A stretch of DNA of 64,000 bases, taken from positions 194,885,468 to 194,949,467 of the forward strand of contig NC_058522.1 of NCBI RefSeq assembly GCF_904849725.1, read 5' to 3'. This DNA is from Hordeum vulgare subsp. vulgare. Taxonomy: Eukaryota > Streptophyta > Magnoliopsida > Poales > Poaceae. This document shows, piece after piece, positions 35,420-47,496 of this stretch (within the stretch, counting starts at the first letter, position 1; the number at the start of each line of letters is the position of its first letter). A model generated the notes under the pieces. It was not told where the DNA came from. It made no database searches and saw only the letters and a list, made by a program, of their open reading frames with translations. Both the position numbers and the translations under genes were made by a program.

Positions 35420-36984
35420 CGCTACCTCTTGAGCTTGCGTTGGTTTTCCCTTGAAGAGGAAAGGGTGATGCAACGAAGTAGATAAGTATTTCCCTCAGTT
35501 TGTTGTGAACCAAGGTATAAATCCAGTAGGAGGAACAAGCAAGGCCCCAATAGTGTACCTACACAAACAATCAAACCCTTGCACCCAACGCTATAAAGGG
35601 GTTGTCAATCCCTTCAAAGTTATTTGCAAGGATGAGATCTGATAAAGGTAGGTATAAAAGATTGCGGAAACAAAAGTAAATAAATTGCAAAAAAGTATTT
35701 TTGGTATTTTTGGTTTATAGATCTGAAAATATAATACGGAAAATAGACTTGGGGGGCCATAGGTTTCACTAGAGGCTTCTCTCATAAAGGAAAGTAATAC
35801 GGTGGGTGAACAAATTACTGTCGAGCAATTGATCGAAAAGCGAAAAATTATGAAGATATCCAAGGAAATGATTATGCATATAGGCATCATGTCCGTGTCG
35901 AGTAGACCTAAACGATTCTGGATCTACTACTATTACTCGACCCATCGACCGACTCCTGGCTACATCTCGAGTATTAAGTTCATGAAGAGCAGAGTAACAC
36001 ATTAAGTAAGATGCCATGATGTAGAGGGATAACCTCAAGCAACATGATGAAAACCCCATCTTTTATCCTCGATGGCAACAATACAATACGTGCCTCGCTA
36101 CCCTTACTATGTCACTGGGTGAGGACACCGCAAGATTAAACCCAAAACTAAACACTTCTCCCATTGCAAGAATTACCAATCTAGTTGGCCAAACGAAACC
36201 AATAATTCGAAGAGACTTGCAAATATATGAAATCATGCATATAATAATTCAGAAGAGACTCTAATAATATTCATATATAATCGGAACATAAACTCACAAT
36301 TCATCGGATCTTGACAAACACACCGCAAAAGAGTATGACATCAGATAGATCTCCATGAAGATCATGAAGAACATGGCATTGAAGGTCAAAGAGTGAGAAG
36401 AAGCCATCTAGCTATGGACTCGTAGGTCTGTGGTGAACTACTCACACATCATCGGAGGGGTAATGGAGTTGATGTAGATGCCCTCCATGATCAATTCCCT
36501 CTCCGGTAGATTATCGGAAAAGGCTCCAAGATTGGATCTCACGGGAACACAGTCTCTCGGCAGCGTAAAAGTATTTTCGTTGCTCCGTTTTGTGATACGG
36601 GAATATTTGGGAATTTATTGGCTAAAGAATAGGGTTAGGAGACCTGGAGGGGGCCCACAAGCCAGGGGAGCGACCCCCCTAGGGCGCGCCCTGAAGGCTT
36701 GTGGCCTCCCGACAGATGCCTTGCCCCCTACTGCAAGTCTGTTGTGTTTTTCTGGTCCAAGAAAAATCAATCCATAGATTTTATTCCGTTTGGACTCCGT
36801 TTAATATTCCTTATTTGCAATACTAAAAAACATGGAAAAAACAGAAACTGGCACTAGGCTCTAGATTAATAGTTTAGTCCCAAAAATAATATAAACGAGC
36901 ATACAAATGCATATAAAACATCCAAAACAGATAATATAATAACATGGAACAATAAAAAAATATAGATACATTGGAGACTTATCA
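35420..36984 (-). repeat. 5' LTR of Athila-like element
   Basis: 1565 bp partner of 21542-23113; TGATAAGTCTCCAATG at 36984 on the minus strand. Confidence 0.88.
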
Positions 36985-37901
36985 ATGTGAAAAGTGCATT
37001 CCTCAATGGTAAGATTGAGGAAGAAGTATATATTGCTCAACCCCTAGGTTTTGAAGACCCAAAGCATCCTGACAAAGTCTTCACACTCATGATGATATTA
37101 TCTTTGGTTATACTAACAAACATTAGAGTGATGAATTTGGGTATATGATGAATGAAGAATATCAAATATCCATGATGGGGGAGTTGAAATTCTTCCGAGG
37201 ACTTCAAATTCGTCAATAATGCAATGGCATATACATCTTTCAAGAGAAATACCTCAAGGTTGTCCTGAAGAAATTCGGCATGCAAGACCGCGGAGGAGTC
37301 AAAATTCCAATGCCCACAAACGACCTCCTGTGGATTGACAAAAATGGTCAAGATTTTGATCAGAAGGTATATCGCTCCATGATTGGCTCCTTATTGTACC
37401 TATGTGCATATAGGCTAGATATTATGCTTAGTGTTTGCATGTGTGCTCTGTTCCAAGCAACACCGTAGGAATAACACCACAAGGCTATGTCCATATTCTT
37501 CGATATATAGCTCACACACCAACGCTTGGATTATGGTACTCCAAGGGCTCAAATCTTCATGTAGTTCGATATTCTAACTCTGACTATGCTGGTGATTGTG
37601 TGGACCGCAAGTTAACATCGCGCACATGCCATTTCCTTGAACGGTCCTTAGTCTGCTGGTCCTCGAAGAAACAAAACTGTATGCCACTATCCACTTCTGA
37701 AGCTGAGTATATTGTTGCTGGTTCGTGCTGTGCTGAAGTACTATGGATGAAGCAAACCCTCAAGGACTACGACATCGAAGTGAAGAATGTGCCACTCTAC
37801 TGCAACAATGAGAGTGCAATCAAGATTGCTCACAACCTAGTTCAACACTCGAAGACCAAGCACATCTAGATTCATCATCATTTTCTTCATGATCATGTAC
37901 T
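36985..37901 (+). pseudogene. pol: Host Copia pol, part 3: RT remainder with deletion, RNase H
   Basis: Reading resumes with NVKSAFLNGK. At about 37086 the sequence jumps from the VFTL region straight to DDIIFGYT, so roughly 80 codons of RT including the front of YVDD are deleted. RNase H follows; its longest open part is 37435-37869. NSDYAG and STSEAEYI are intact, but the third acidic motif reads CNNES (codon 37804-37806) where the related minus-strand copy keeps DNE. A stop (37867-37869) and the Athila-like insertion at 37902 end the visible gene. The remaining 3' part of this element lies beyond the window. Confidence 0.85.
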
Positions 37902-38862
37902 TTATAACCCACAAGTATAGGGGATCACAATAGTTTTCGAGGGTTGAGTGTTCAACCCAAATTTATAGATCCGACACAAGGGGAGCCAAATAAGATTTGC
38001 ACGTATTAGCATATGAGTTGTCAATTCAACCACACATGGAGATTTAGTATTCGTAGCACAGTGATTACTAGCACAATAATATGATAGTTTAGATAGAAGA
38101 GGTAATAGTAGCAATAGTAAAGGTAACAGTGATAGCAGTTTTGTAGGAGCAATAGCAACAATAGTAACTTAACAAGAACAATATGTGGAAAATTCGTAGG
38201 CATTCGATCGATGACATTGTTGGATAATATTCATCATGTATTAGTCATAACGTAGGGCGACACATAACTAGCTCCCGTTCATCGATATACTGTAGGCATG
38301 TATTCCGTAAATAGTCATATGTGCTTCTGGAAAAGAATTTGCATGACATCTTTTGTCCTACCCTCCCATGGTACCGGGGTCCATAAGGAAACTAATGGAT
38401 ATTAAGGCTTACTTTTAATAGAGAACCAGAACAAAGGATTAACACATAGTGAATACATGAACTCGTCATACTACGGTAATAGCCAAAAAGAATCCCAATT
38501 ATTGTGAATTTGGGGTATGCAGATCCTAACACATAGTACATTCATATAACTTGCAATATAGGATCAAGAACATAGATATAGTGATGAAAACATAAATGGT
38601 TCAGATCCAAAATCATGGCACTCGGGCCCAAGTGACAAGCATTAAGCATGGCAAAGTCATATAAACATCAATCTCCGAACATAGTGGATACTAGGGATCA
38701 AACCCTAACAAAACTAACTCGATTACATGATGAATGTCATCCAACTCCTCACTGACCAGCGAGCCTGCGAACGAATTACTCACTCGCGGTGGGGAACATC
38801 ATGGACTTGGCAATGAAGGAGGGTTGGTGATGACGAAGACCAAATATTCCCCTCTTCGGAGC
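37902..38862 (-). mobile_element. Athila-like Gypsy B: 3' LTR, first part
   Basis: It opens with the motif TATAACCCACAAGTATAGGG, characteristic (reverse-complemented) of the 3' end of one Triticeae Athila LTR type. It is inserted in the RNase H codons of the host Copia; gtact (37897-37901) is the expected TSD. The LTR is split by the Angela-type element and continues at 47502; joined it is about 1.4 kb. Confidence 0.78.
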
Positions 38863-40650
38863 TGTTCGGGAACGTTGCATGGGATTTTTTTTCCTATGCA
38901 CACGAAATACCTGTCATGGCGACGATCATCGCTGAGAGGGGAGATCGGATCCACATACCCTTGTAGATCGCTAAGCGGGAAGCGTTAAGAAACTTGGTTG
39001 ATGTAGTGGAATGTCTTCACGATCCAAATTGCCGCCGTCCCACGATCCGTCCCAATCTAGCGCCGAACGGACGACACCTGCGCGTTCAACACAAATACAG
39101 CTCGACGATGATCTCTGCCTTCTTGATCCAGCAAGAAGGGGTGGATAGGTAAATGATTTCTCCAGCAACACGACGACGTGATGGTGATGGTGGTGGAGCT
39201 AGTCCAGCAGGGCTTCGCCTAAGCACCGTTGAAGCTAGACTAGAAGAGAAACGGATCTAGAGAGGGGGAACACGTGGCTGATTGTTGTGTACAAAACCCT
39301 CAAAAACCTCTAGTATATATAGGAGGAGAGGAGAGGAGTCAGCCTTGGCCCCTACTCCAAGGATAAGGGGTCGGCCGAACCAAGGAAGAGTCCACCATCC
39401 CTTGTGGGAAGGTGGACTACTTTGGGGGACTCCTCCTTCCCTTCCTTTTAAAGGTCTTTTACATTTTATCTCCTCTCCTAGCCGCATGGGTCTTTGAGAG
39501 AGGCTTCGGCCAGCCCACCAGGGGCTGTTCCACCTCCTATCATAACCCATAAGGATCTTGGGTCGTCACACCCCTCCCGGTGGTCCCCCGACACCCTCCC
39601 GGCACTCCCAGTACACTACCGATGAGCTCGAAACTTTTCCGGTGACCAAAACAGGACTTCCTATATATAGATCTTTACATCCGGACCATTTCGGAGCTCC
39701 TCATGATGTACGGAATCTCATCCGAGACTCCTAACAATCTTCGGTCACCAACATCTATAACTCAACTATACTAAAACGTCATCGAACCGTAAGTGTGCAG
39801 ACCCTGCGAGTTCGAGAACTATGTAGACATGACCTGAGACATTATCCGGTCAATAACCAATAGCGGGACCTGGATATACATGTTGTCTCCTACATATTCT
39901 ACGAAGATATCTATCGGTTGAACTTCTATGTCAAGGATTTAGATAATCCCGTATGCTGTTCCCTTTGTCCTTCGGTATGTTACTTGCGCGAGATTTGATC
40001 GTCGGTATCTCCATACCTAGTTCAATCTCGTTACCAGCAAGTCTCTTTACTCGTTCTGTAATACAAGATCCCGTGACTAACTCCTTAGTCACATTGCTTG
40101 CAAGGCTTGTTGTGATGTTGTATTATCGAGTGGGCCCCGAGATACCTCTCTGTCAGATGGAGTGACAAATCCCAGTCTTGATCCATGCCAACCCAACAGA
40201 CACCTTCGGAGATACCTGTAGAGCACCTTTATAGTCACCCAGTTACATTGCGAAGTTTGATGCACATAAGGTATCCCTCTAGTGTTCGGGAGTTGCATGA
40301 TCTCATGGTCATAGGAACAGATACATTGACATGCAGAAAATAATAACAATAGACTAACATGATCGTATGCTACGTTCATAGTTCGGGTCTTGTCCATCAC
40401 ATCATTGTCCTAATGACGTGATCCCGTTAGCAAGTGATAACACTTGTCTATGGCCAGGAAACCTTGACCATCTTTGATCAACGAGCTAGTCAACTAGAGG
40501 CTCACTAGGGACATTGTGTCGTCTATATATCCACACATGTATTTGAGTTTCCAATCAATACAATTCTATCGTGGATAATAAACGATTATCATGAACAAGG
40601 AAATATAATAATAACGAATTTATTATTGCCTCTAGGCCATATTTCCAAAA
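38863..40650 (-). repeat. 3' LTR of Angela-type element
   Basis: 1788 bp. The TATA region CCTATATATACT on the minus strand lies at 39312-39323. Two short ORFs in each LTR (for example 39953-40165) are recurrent LTR reading frames, not genes. Confidence 0.92.
39312..39323 (-). promoter_or_regulatory. TATA box of Angela-type LTR
   Basis: CCTATATATACT on the minus strand; the same at 46152-46163 in the 5' LTR. BARE1 LTRs are known to drive transcription from TATA boxes in this region. Confidence 0.65.
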
Positions 40651-40664
40651 ATCTCCCACTTGCA
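40651..40664 (-). promoter_or_regulatory. Polypurine tract of Angela-type element
   Basis: GCAAGTGGGAGAT on the minus strand immediately before the 3' LTR, as in canonical Angela. Confidence 0.85.
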
Positions 40665-42240
40665 CTAGATCCAATAATCTAGTTCACATCACTATGTGAT
40701 TGCAGTGAATCTAACATCCATACAGTTCTGGGGCTTGATCATGTCTTCCTTGTGAGAGAGGTTTTAGTCAATGGGTCTAAACCTTTCAGATCCGTGTGCT
40801 TTACAAATATCTATGTCATCCTATAGGTGTTGCTACTACGCGCCATTTGGAGCTACCAAATGATTGCTCCACTATACGAATTCGGTTTACTACTCAGAGT
40901 TATTCGGAATAGTGTCAAAGCTTGCATCGATGTAACTCTTTACGACGAACTCTTTAATCACCTCCATAATTGAGAAAAAAAAATCCTTAGTCCACTAGTT
41001 ACTAAGGATAAATTTGACCGTTGTTGAGAGATTCAATCTTGAATCACTCTTTGTACACCTTGACAAACTCATGGCAAGGCACACATCAGGTGCGGTACAC
41101 ATCATGGCATACTTTAGAGCCTACCACTAATGCATAGGGGACGACCTTCGTGCTTTCTCTTTCTTCCGCCGTGGTCGAACTTACAACATAGCCAAGAACT
41201 CCTTCTTTGCCGATCTATTTTGAACTCCTTCAAAACCTTGTCAAGGCATGCATTTCATTGAAATTTTTATTAAGCATCTTAATCTATCTCTATAGATCTT
41301 GATGCTCCATGTTCAAGTAGCTTAATCCAAGCTTTCCTTTGAAGAACTCCTTTCAAACAACCCTTTATGCTTTCCACTACATTATTTCCGATCAACAATA
41401 TGTCAACCATATATACTCATCATAAATTCTATAGTTCTCCCACTAACTTACTTGGAAATACAAGTTTCTCATAATCTTTGTATAAATCCAAAAGCTGTGA
41501 TCATCTCATCAAAGCGTATATTCCAACTCCGAGATGCTTGCTCTAGACCATAGAAGGATCACTGGAGCTTGCATACTTGTTATCATCCTTAGGATCAACA
41601 AAACCTTCTGGTTGTATCACACACAACCTTTCCTCAAGGAAACCATGAAGGAAACAATGTTTTGACATCCTATCTGCAAGATTTCATAAATAACGCAACA
41701 ACTGCTAAGATAATTCCAACAGACTTTTAGCATCGCTACATGTGAGAAAGTCTCATCATAGTCAACTCTTTGAATTTGTCAAAAACATCTTTGCGACAAG
41801 TCGAGGTTTCTTAACCGTGAAATTCACCATCATTGGCTGTCTTCCTTTTAAAGATCCATCTATACGTAACAGTCTTACGACCATCAGGTAGTTCTTCCGA
41901 AGTCCACACTTTGGTTTCATACATGGATCCTCTCTCGGATTTCATGGGCTCCAGCCATTTGTCGGAATCCGGACACACCATCGCTTCTCCATAGCTCTTA
42001 GGTTCATTATTGTCCAACAACATGACCTCCAAGACAGGATTACCGTACCACTCTGGAGCAGTACGTGACCTTGTCGACCTACAAGGTTTGTAGTAACTTG
42101 ATCTGAACCTTCATGATCACTATCATGATCTTCCACTTCAATTGGTGTAGGCGCCACAGGAACAACTTCGTGCGCCCAGCTACACCTTGGTTGAAGTGAT
42201 GGTTCAATAACCTCATCAAATTTCCACCATCCTCCCACTC
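40665..42240 (-). pseudogene. pol: Angela-type RT and RNase H, strongly decayed
   Basis: The reading 42032-41811 contains the RT N-terminal region (DSDKWLEPMKSE, YRWIFKRKT). The active site lies at 41402-41413 and reads YMVD instead of YVDD, so the first catalytic aspartate is lost. The 40665-41380 part, expected to hold RNase H, is only weakly recognisable. No reading longer than about 98 codons survives. Confidence 0.75.
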
Positions 42241-43170
42241 AATCCTTTCGAGAGAAACAATTTCTCGAGAAAGGACCAGTTTCCTGAAATAAACGCTTTG
42301 CTTTTGGATATGATATAGGAGGTATATCCAACTGTTTTGGGTATCCTATGAAGATGCATTTATCCACTTTGGGTTCGAGCTTATCAGGATGAAACTTTTT
42401 CACATAAGCGTCATAGCCCCAAACCTTTAAGAAATGACAGCTTAGGTATCTCCAAACCATAGTACATACGGTGTCATCTCAACGGAATTACGTGGTGCCT
42501 TATTTAAAGTGAATGCGATTGCCTCTAATGCCTAACCCAAAAACGATAGTGGTAATTTGATAAGAGACATCATAGTATGCACCATATCCAATAGGGCGCG
42601 TCTATGATGTTCAGACACACCATCACACTATGATGTTCCAGGTGGCATTAGTTGTGAAACAATTTCCACATTGTCTTAAATGTGTACCAAAACTCGCAAC
42701 TCAAATATTCATCTCTACAATCATATCGTAGACATTTTATCCTCTTGTCACGACAATCTTCAACCTCACTCTGAAATTGCTTGAACCTTTCAGTAATTCA
42801 GACTTGTGTTTCATCAAGTAAACATACCAGTATCTACTCAAATCATCTGTGAAGTAAGAACATAACGATATGCACTGCGTGCCTCAGCACTTATTGGATT
42901 GCATACATCAGAATGTATTATTTCCAATAAGTTACTTTTTTGTTCCATCTCATTGGAAAACGAGGCCTTCAGTCATCTTGCCCATGATTTGCATGTCTCA
43001 AGTGATTCAAAATCAACTGAGTCCAAATGATCCATCTGCATGGAGTTTCTTCATGCGTTTACACCAATAGGCATGGTTTGCATGTCTCAAACGATTCAAA
43101 AACGAGTGAGTCCAAAGATCCATCTGTATGGAGCTTCTTTATGCGTTTTACACCAATATGACTCAAGCGG
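42239..43170 (-). pseudogene. pol: Angela-type integrase region, decayed, with tandem duplication
   Basis: The 42460-42239 reading matches the segment after the integrase core (LKVWGYDAYVKKFHPDKLEPK, then KCIFIGYPK). Upstream, the zinc-binding part carries an imperfect tandem duplication (42988-43160, period 90 bases). Many stops. Confidence 0.7.
42988..43160 (-). repeat. Diverged 90-bp-period tandem duplication
   Basis: Unit 42988-43070 and unit 43078-43160 both run from TTTGCATGTCTCAA to ACACCAATA with scattered substitutions and one indel. Confidence 0.75.
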
Positions 43171-43639
43171 CAGTGCCACAAGTAAGTGGTACTATCATTA
43201 CTACTTTGTATCTTTTGGCATCAATATTATGAACATGTGTATTACTATGATCGAGATTCAACAAACCATTGAAGGTATATATTCAAGCAAAATAGAATAA
43301 CCATTATTCTCTTTAAATGAATAATCATATTGTAATAAACACGATCTAATCATGTTCATGCTCAACGCAAACAACAAATAAAATGTATTTAGGTTCAACA
43401 CGAATCCCGATGGTAGAGGGAGCGTGTGATGTTTGAACACATCAACCTTGAAATTTCTTCCAACACACATCATCACCTCACTTTTAGCTAGTCTCCGTTT
43501 ATTCCGTAGCTTTTGTTTCGAGTTACTAACACTTAGCAACCGAACCGGTATCTAATACCCTGGTGCTACTAGGAGCACTAGTAAAGTACACATCAATATG
43601 ATGTATATCTCGTATACTTATGTCGACTTTCCAGGCTTC

Positions 43640-44120
43640 TCATCTACCAAGTATCTAGGGTAGTTCCGCTTCAGTGACCGTTCCCCTCATTACAGAAGCA
43701 CTTAGTCTCGGGTTTGGGTTCAACCTTGATTTTCTTCACTAGAGCAACAACTGGTTTGCCGTTTCATGAAGTATCCCTTCTTGCCCTTTCCCTTCTTGAA
43801 ACTAGTGGTTTTACTAACGATCAACAATTGATGCTCCTACTTGATTTCTACTTTCGCGGTGTCAAACATCATGAATAGCTCAAGCATCATCATATGTATC
43901 CATGATATGTTATAGTTCATCACGAAGCTCTGTAGCTTGGTGGCAGTGAGTTTGCAGAACTATGTTAATCACTATCTTATTTCGAAGATCAACTCCCACT
44001 CGATCCAAGCGATTGTAGTACTCAGACAATCTGAGCACATGCTCAACGATTGAGCTTTTCTCCCTTACTTCGCAGGCCAAGAAACTTGTCAGTGGTCTCA
44101 CACCTCTTGACGTGGGCACG
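43640..44120 (-). pseudogene. gag: Angela-type gag remnant with broken zinc knuckle
   Basis: The 44119-43910 reading resembles the middle of Angela gag (EHVLRLSEYYNRLDRVGVDL). At 43674-43700 the zinc knuckle begins CFCNEGNGH; then one base is missing, shifting the frame, and the last cysteine codon has become tyrosine. Confidence 0.65.
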
Positions 44121-45683
44121 AGCCTGAAATCCCAATTTCAGGTCTTGGAACATCTCATATGTTCTGTGACGTTCAAAACATCTTCGACGCCTCAATTATA
44201 AGACGTTAAGCATTAAGCACTGAACTATCACGTAGTCATCAAAAACGTGTATGTCAGATGTTCGCAACATCCACTGACGATGTTAGGGGTTTAGCACACC
44301 GAGCGGTGCATTAAGGACATAAGCCTTCTGTGCAGCAATGAGGACAATCCTCAGTTTACGGACGCAATCCGCATAATTGCTACTATCATCTTTCAACTAA
44401 GTTTTCTCTAGGAACATATCAAAAACAGAGAGCTACAGCGCAAGCTACAACATAATTTGTAAAGACCTTTTGACTATGTTCATGATAATGAGTTCAATTA
44501 ATCATATTACTTAGGAACTCCCACTCAAATAGACATCCCTCTAGTCATTCGAGTGGCACATGATCCAAATCCACTAACTCAAGTCCGATCATCACGTGAG
44601 TTGAGATTAGTTTCAATGTTGAACATCTCCATGTTGATCATATCCTATATGATTCATGCTCGACCTTTCGGTCTCTTGTGTTCCGAGGCCATGTCTGTAC
44701 ATGCTAGGCTCGTCAAGTTTAACCCGAGTGTTCCGCGTGTGCAACTGTTTTGCACCCGTTGTATGTGAGCGTTGAGTCTATCACACCCGATCATCACATG
44801 GTGTCTCGAAACAATGAACTGTCGCAATGGTGCACAATCGGGGAGAACACAATTTTATCTTGAAATTTTAGCGAGGGATCACCTTATAATGCTAGCGTTG
44901 TCCTAAACAAAACAAGGTGCATAAAAGGATTAACATCACATGCAAATCATAAGTGACATGATATGGCCATGAACTTGTGCTTCTTGATCTCCATCACCAA
45001 AGCACCGTTATGATCTCCATCGTCACCCGTGCCACACCATGATCTCCATCATCATGGTCGCCATCAATGTGCTGCCATCGAGGTTGTCGCGCTAACTATG
45101 CGGTTACTACTAAAGCTACTGACTAGTGATAAAGCAAAGCATCTCCAAGCACAAAATAATTAAAGACAACCCTATGGCTCCTACTGGTTGACGTAGCATC
45201 ATCGTGCAAGTCGATATTTAACTACTACAACATGATCTTCTCATACATCCAATATATCATATCATGTCTTTGGCCATATCACATCACATGCATACCCTAC
45301 AAAAACAAGTTAGAGGTCCTCTAATTTGTTGTTGCATGTTTTACGTGGCTCCTATGGGTATCTAGTATGATCACATCTTACTTACACAAAACCACAACGA
45401 TGATATGCAAGTTGTTTTTTAACCTTCTCCAAGGACCGTCTTGGTCAAATCCGATTCAACTAAAGTTGAAGAAACAGGCACCCGCCAGTCATCTTTATGC
45501 AAGAAATTGCATGTTAGTCGATGAAACCGGTATCTCGTAAGCGTACGAGTAAAGTTGGTCCGGGCCGCTTCAATCCAACAATACAGCCGAATCAAGAAAA
45601 GACCAAGGAGGGCAGAAAATTGAACATCAACGCCCACAAACTCTTTTTCGTTCTACTCGAGATGTCATGTACGCATGAACCTA
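44121..45683 (-). other. Angela-type 5' internal region, non-coding as it stands
   Basis: It corresponds to the leader and the beginning of gag. No reading frame of meaningful length survives. The leader near 45420-45690 is recognisable by position after the primer site. Confidence 0.55.
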
Positions 45684-45697
45684 GCTAATGATGCCAC
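45684..45697 (-). promoter_or_regulatory. Decayed primer binding site of Angela-type element
   Basis: GTGGCATCATTAGC on the minus strand right after the 5' LTR, corresponding to GTGGTATCAGAGC in intact elements. Confidence 0.6.
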
Positions 45698-47496
45698 TGT
45701 TGGGGGATATTGCATGGGAAACAAAAAATTTCCTACGCACACGAAAGACCTATCATGGTGATGATCATCTGTGAAAGGGGAGATGGGATCTACATACCCT
45801 TGTATATCGCTAAGCGGGAAGCGTTAAGAAATGCGGTTGATGAAGTGGAACGTCTTCGCGATCCAAATCGCCGCCGTCCCACAATCCGTCTCGATCTAGC
45901 ACCAAACGAACGACACCTCCGATTTCAGCACACGTACAGCTCGACGATGATCTCCACCTTCTTGATCCAGCAAGAGGGGGAAGAGAGGTAGATGAGTTCT
46001 CCGGTATCACGACGACGTGATGGTGATGGTGGTCGAGCTAGTCCAGCATGGCTTCGCCTAAGCACCACTAAAACTAGACTAGAGGAGAAACGAATCTAGA
46101 GAGAGGGCTCCACGTGGCTGATTGTTGTGTACAAAACCCTCAAAAACCTCTAGTATATATAGGAGGAGAGGATAGGAGGTAGCCTTGGCCCCTACTCCAA
46201 GCAGAAGGGGTCGGCCGAACCAAGGAAGAGTCCACCTTCCCTTGTGGGAAGGTGGACTACTTTGGGAGGACTCCTCCTTCCCTTCCTTTTTAAAGGTGTT
46301 TTTACCTTTTATCTCCTCTCCTAGTCGCATGGGCCTTTGAGAGAGGCTTCGGCCAGCCCATCAGGGGCTGGTCCACCTCCTCTCATAGACCATAAGTCTC
46401 TTGGGTCGTCACACCCCTCCCGGTGGTCCCCCGGCACTCTCCCGACACTCCCGGTACACTACCGGTGAGCCCAAAACTTTTTCGGTGACCAAAACAGGAC
46501 TTCCCATATGTCACTCTTTACCTACGTACCATTCCGGAGCTCCTCGTGACGTCTAGGATCTCATCCGAGAATGCAAACAACCTTCAGTCACCAACATCTA
46601 TAACTCAACTATACCGAAACATCATCGAACCTTAAGTGTGCAGACCCCGCGGGTTCGAAAACTATGTAGACATGACCTGAGACATCTTCGATCAATAATA
46701 AATAGTGGGACCTGGATGTCCATATTGGCTCCTATATATTCTACGACGATCTCTATCAGTTGAACCTCTTTGTCAAGGATTCAGTTAATCCCGTATATAT
46801 GCTATTCCCTTTGTCCTTTGGTATGTTACTTGCCCGAGATTTGATCGTCGGTATCTCCATACCTAGTTTAATCTCGTTACCGGCAAGTCTCTTTACTCGT
46901 TTCGTAATACAAGATCCCGTGACTAACTCCTTAGTCACATTGCTTGCAAGGCTTGTTGTGATGTTGTATTACGGAGTGGGTCCCGAGATATCATTCCGTC
47001 ACATGGAGTGACAAATCCTAGTCTTGATCGATGCCAACCCAACAGACACCTTCGGAGATACCTATAGAGCACCTTTATAGTCACCCAGTTACGATGCAAC
47101 ATTCGATACACACAAGGTATTCCTCCGGTGTCCGGTAGTTGCATGATCTCATGGCCATAGGAACAGATACATTGACATGGAGAAAACAATAGCAATAAAC
47201 TAACACGATCATATGCTACGTTCATAGTTTGGGTCTTGTCCATCACATCATTGTCCTAATGATGTGATCCCGTTATCAAGTGACAACACTTGTCTATGGC
47301 CAGGAAACCTTGACCATCTTTGATCAACGAGCTAGTCAACTAGAGGCTCACTAGGGACATTGTGTTGTTTATGTATCCACACATGTATTTGAGTTTCCAA
47401 TCAATACAATTCTAGCATGGATAATAAACGATTATCATGAACAAGGAAATATAATAATAACCAATTTATTATTGCCTCTAGGGAATATTTCCAACG
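45698..47496 (-). repeat. 5' LTR of Angela-type element
   Basis: 1799 bp partner of 38863-40650. The outer end reads CCAACG where CCAACA is expected, a point change in the terminal dinucleotide. Confidence 0.92.

Larger units (their letters stand above)
21542..36984 (-). mobile_element. Non-autonomous Athila-like Gypsy element, full-length
   Basis: Minus-strand element with LTRs 21542-23113 and 35420-36984, perfect TSD atgtg (21537-21541 and 36985-36989), a tRNA-Asp-type primer site and a polypurine tract. Without the nested element (24732-33067) it is about 7.1 kb. Only a truncated gag-like ORF and a protease ORF are present; no RT, RNase H or integrase sequence is found, so it depended on another element. 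The LTR style is that of Fatima/WHAM/Sabrina relatives; the exact family is not settled. Confidence 0.88.
38863..47496 (-). mobile_element. Angela/BARE1/WIS-type Copia, full-length, degenerate
   Basis: LTRs 38863-40650 and 45698-47496 on the minus strand, with a perfect TSD ggagc (38858-38862 and 47497-47501), 8634 bp in all, the normal size for this family. The LTR start region (GGAAATATGGCCTAGAGGC at the inner copy) is the well-known BARE1/Angela opening. A polypurine tract and a decayed primer site are present. The interior (40651-45697) keeps recognisable gag, integrase-linker and RT pieces but has stops and frameshifts throughout, so it is inactive. Confidence 0.93.

Noticed and set aside
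38040..38165. TAGTAGCAATAG-type minisatellite
   Set aside because: Only loosely repetitive and an ordinary part of the Athila-like LTR.
39953..40165. 70- and 103-codon ORFs repeated at 46760-47011 and 46935-47246
   Set aside because: Repeated because they lie in the two LTRs of the Angela-type element; non-coding LTR sequence.
43910..45700. Possible separate gene between Angela pol and 5' LTR
   Set aside because: Position, zinc-knuckle remnant and primer site show it is the element's own gag and leader.
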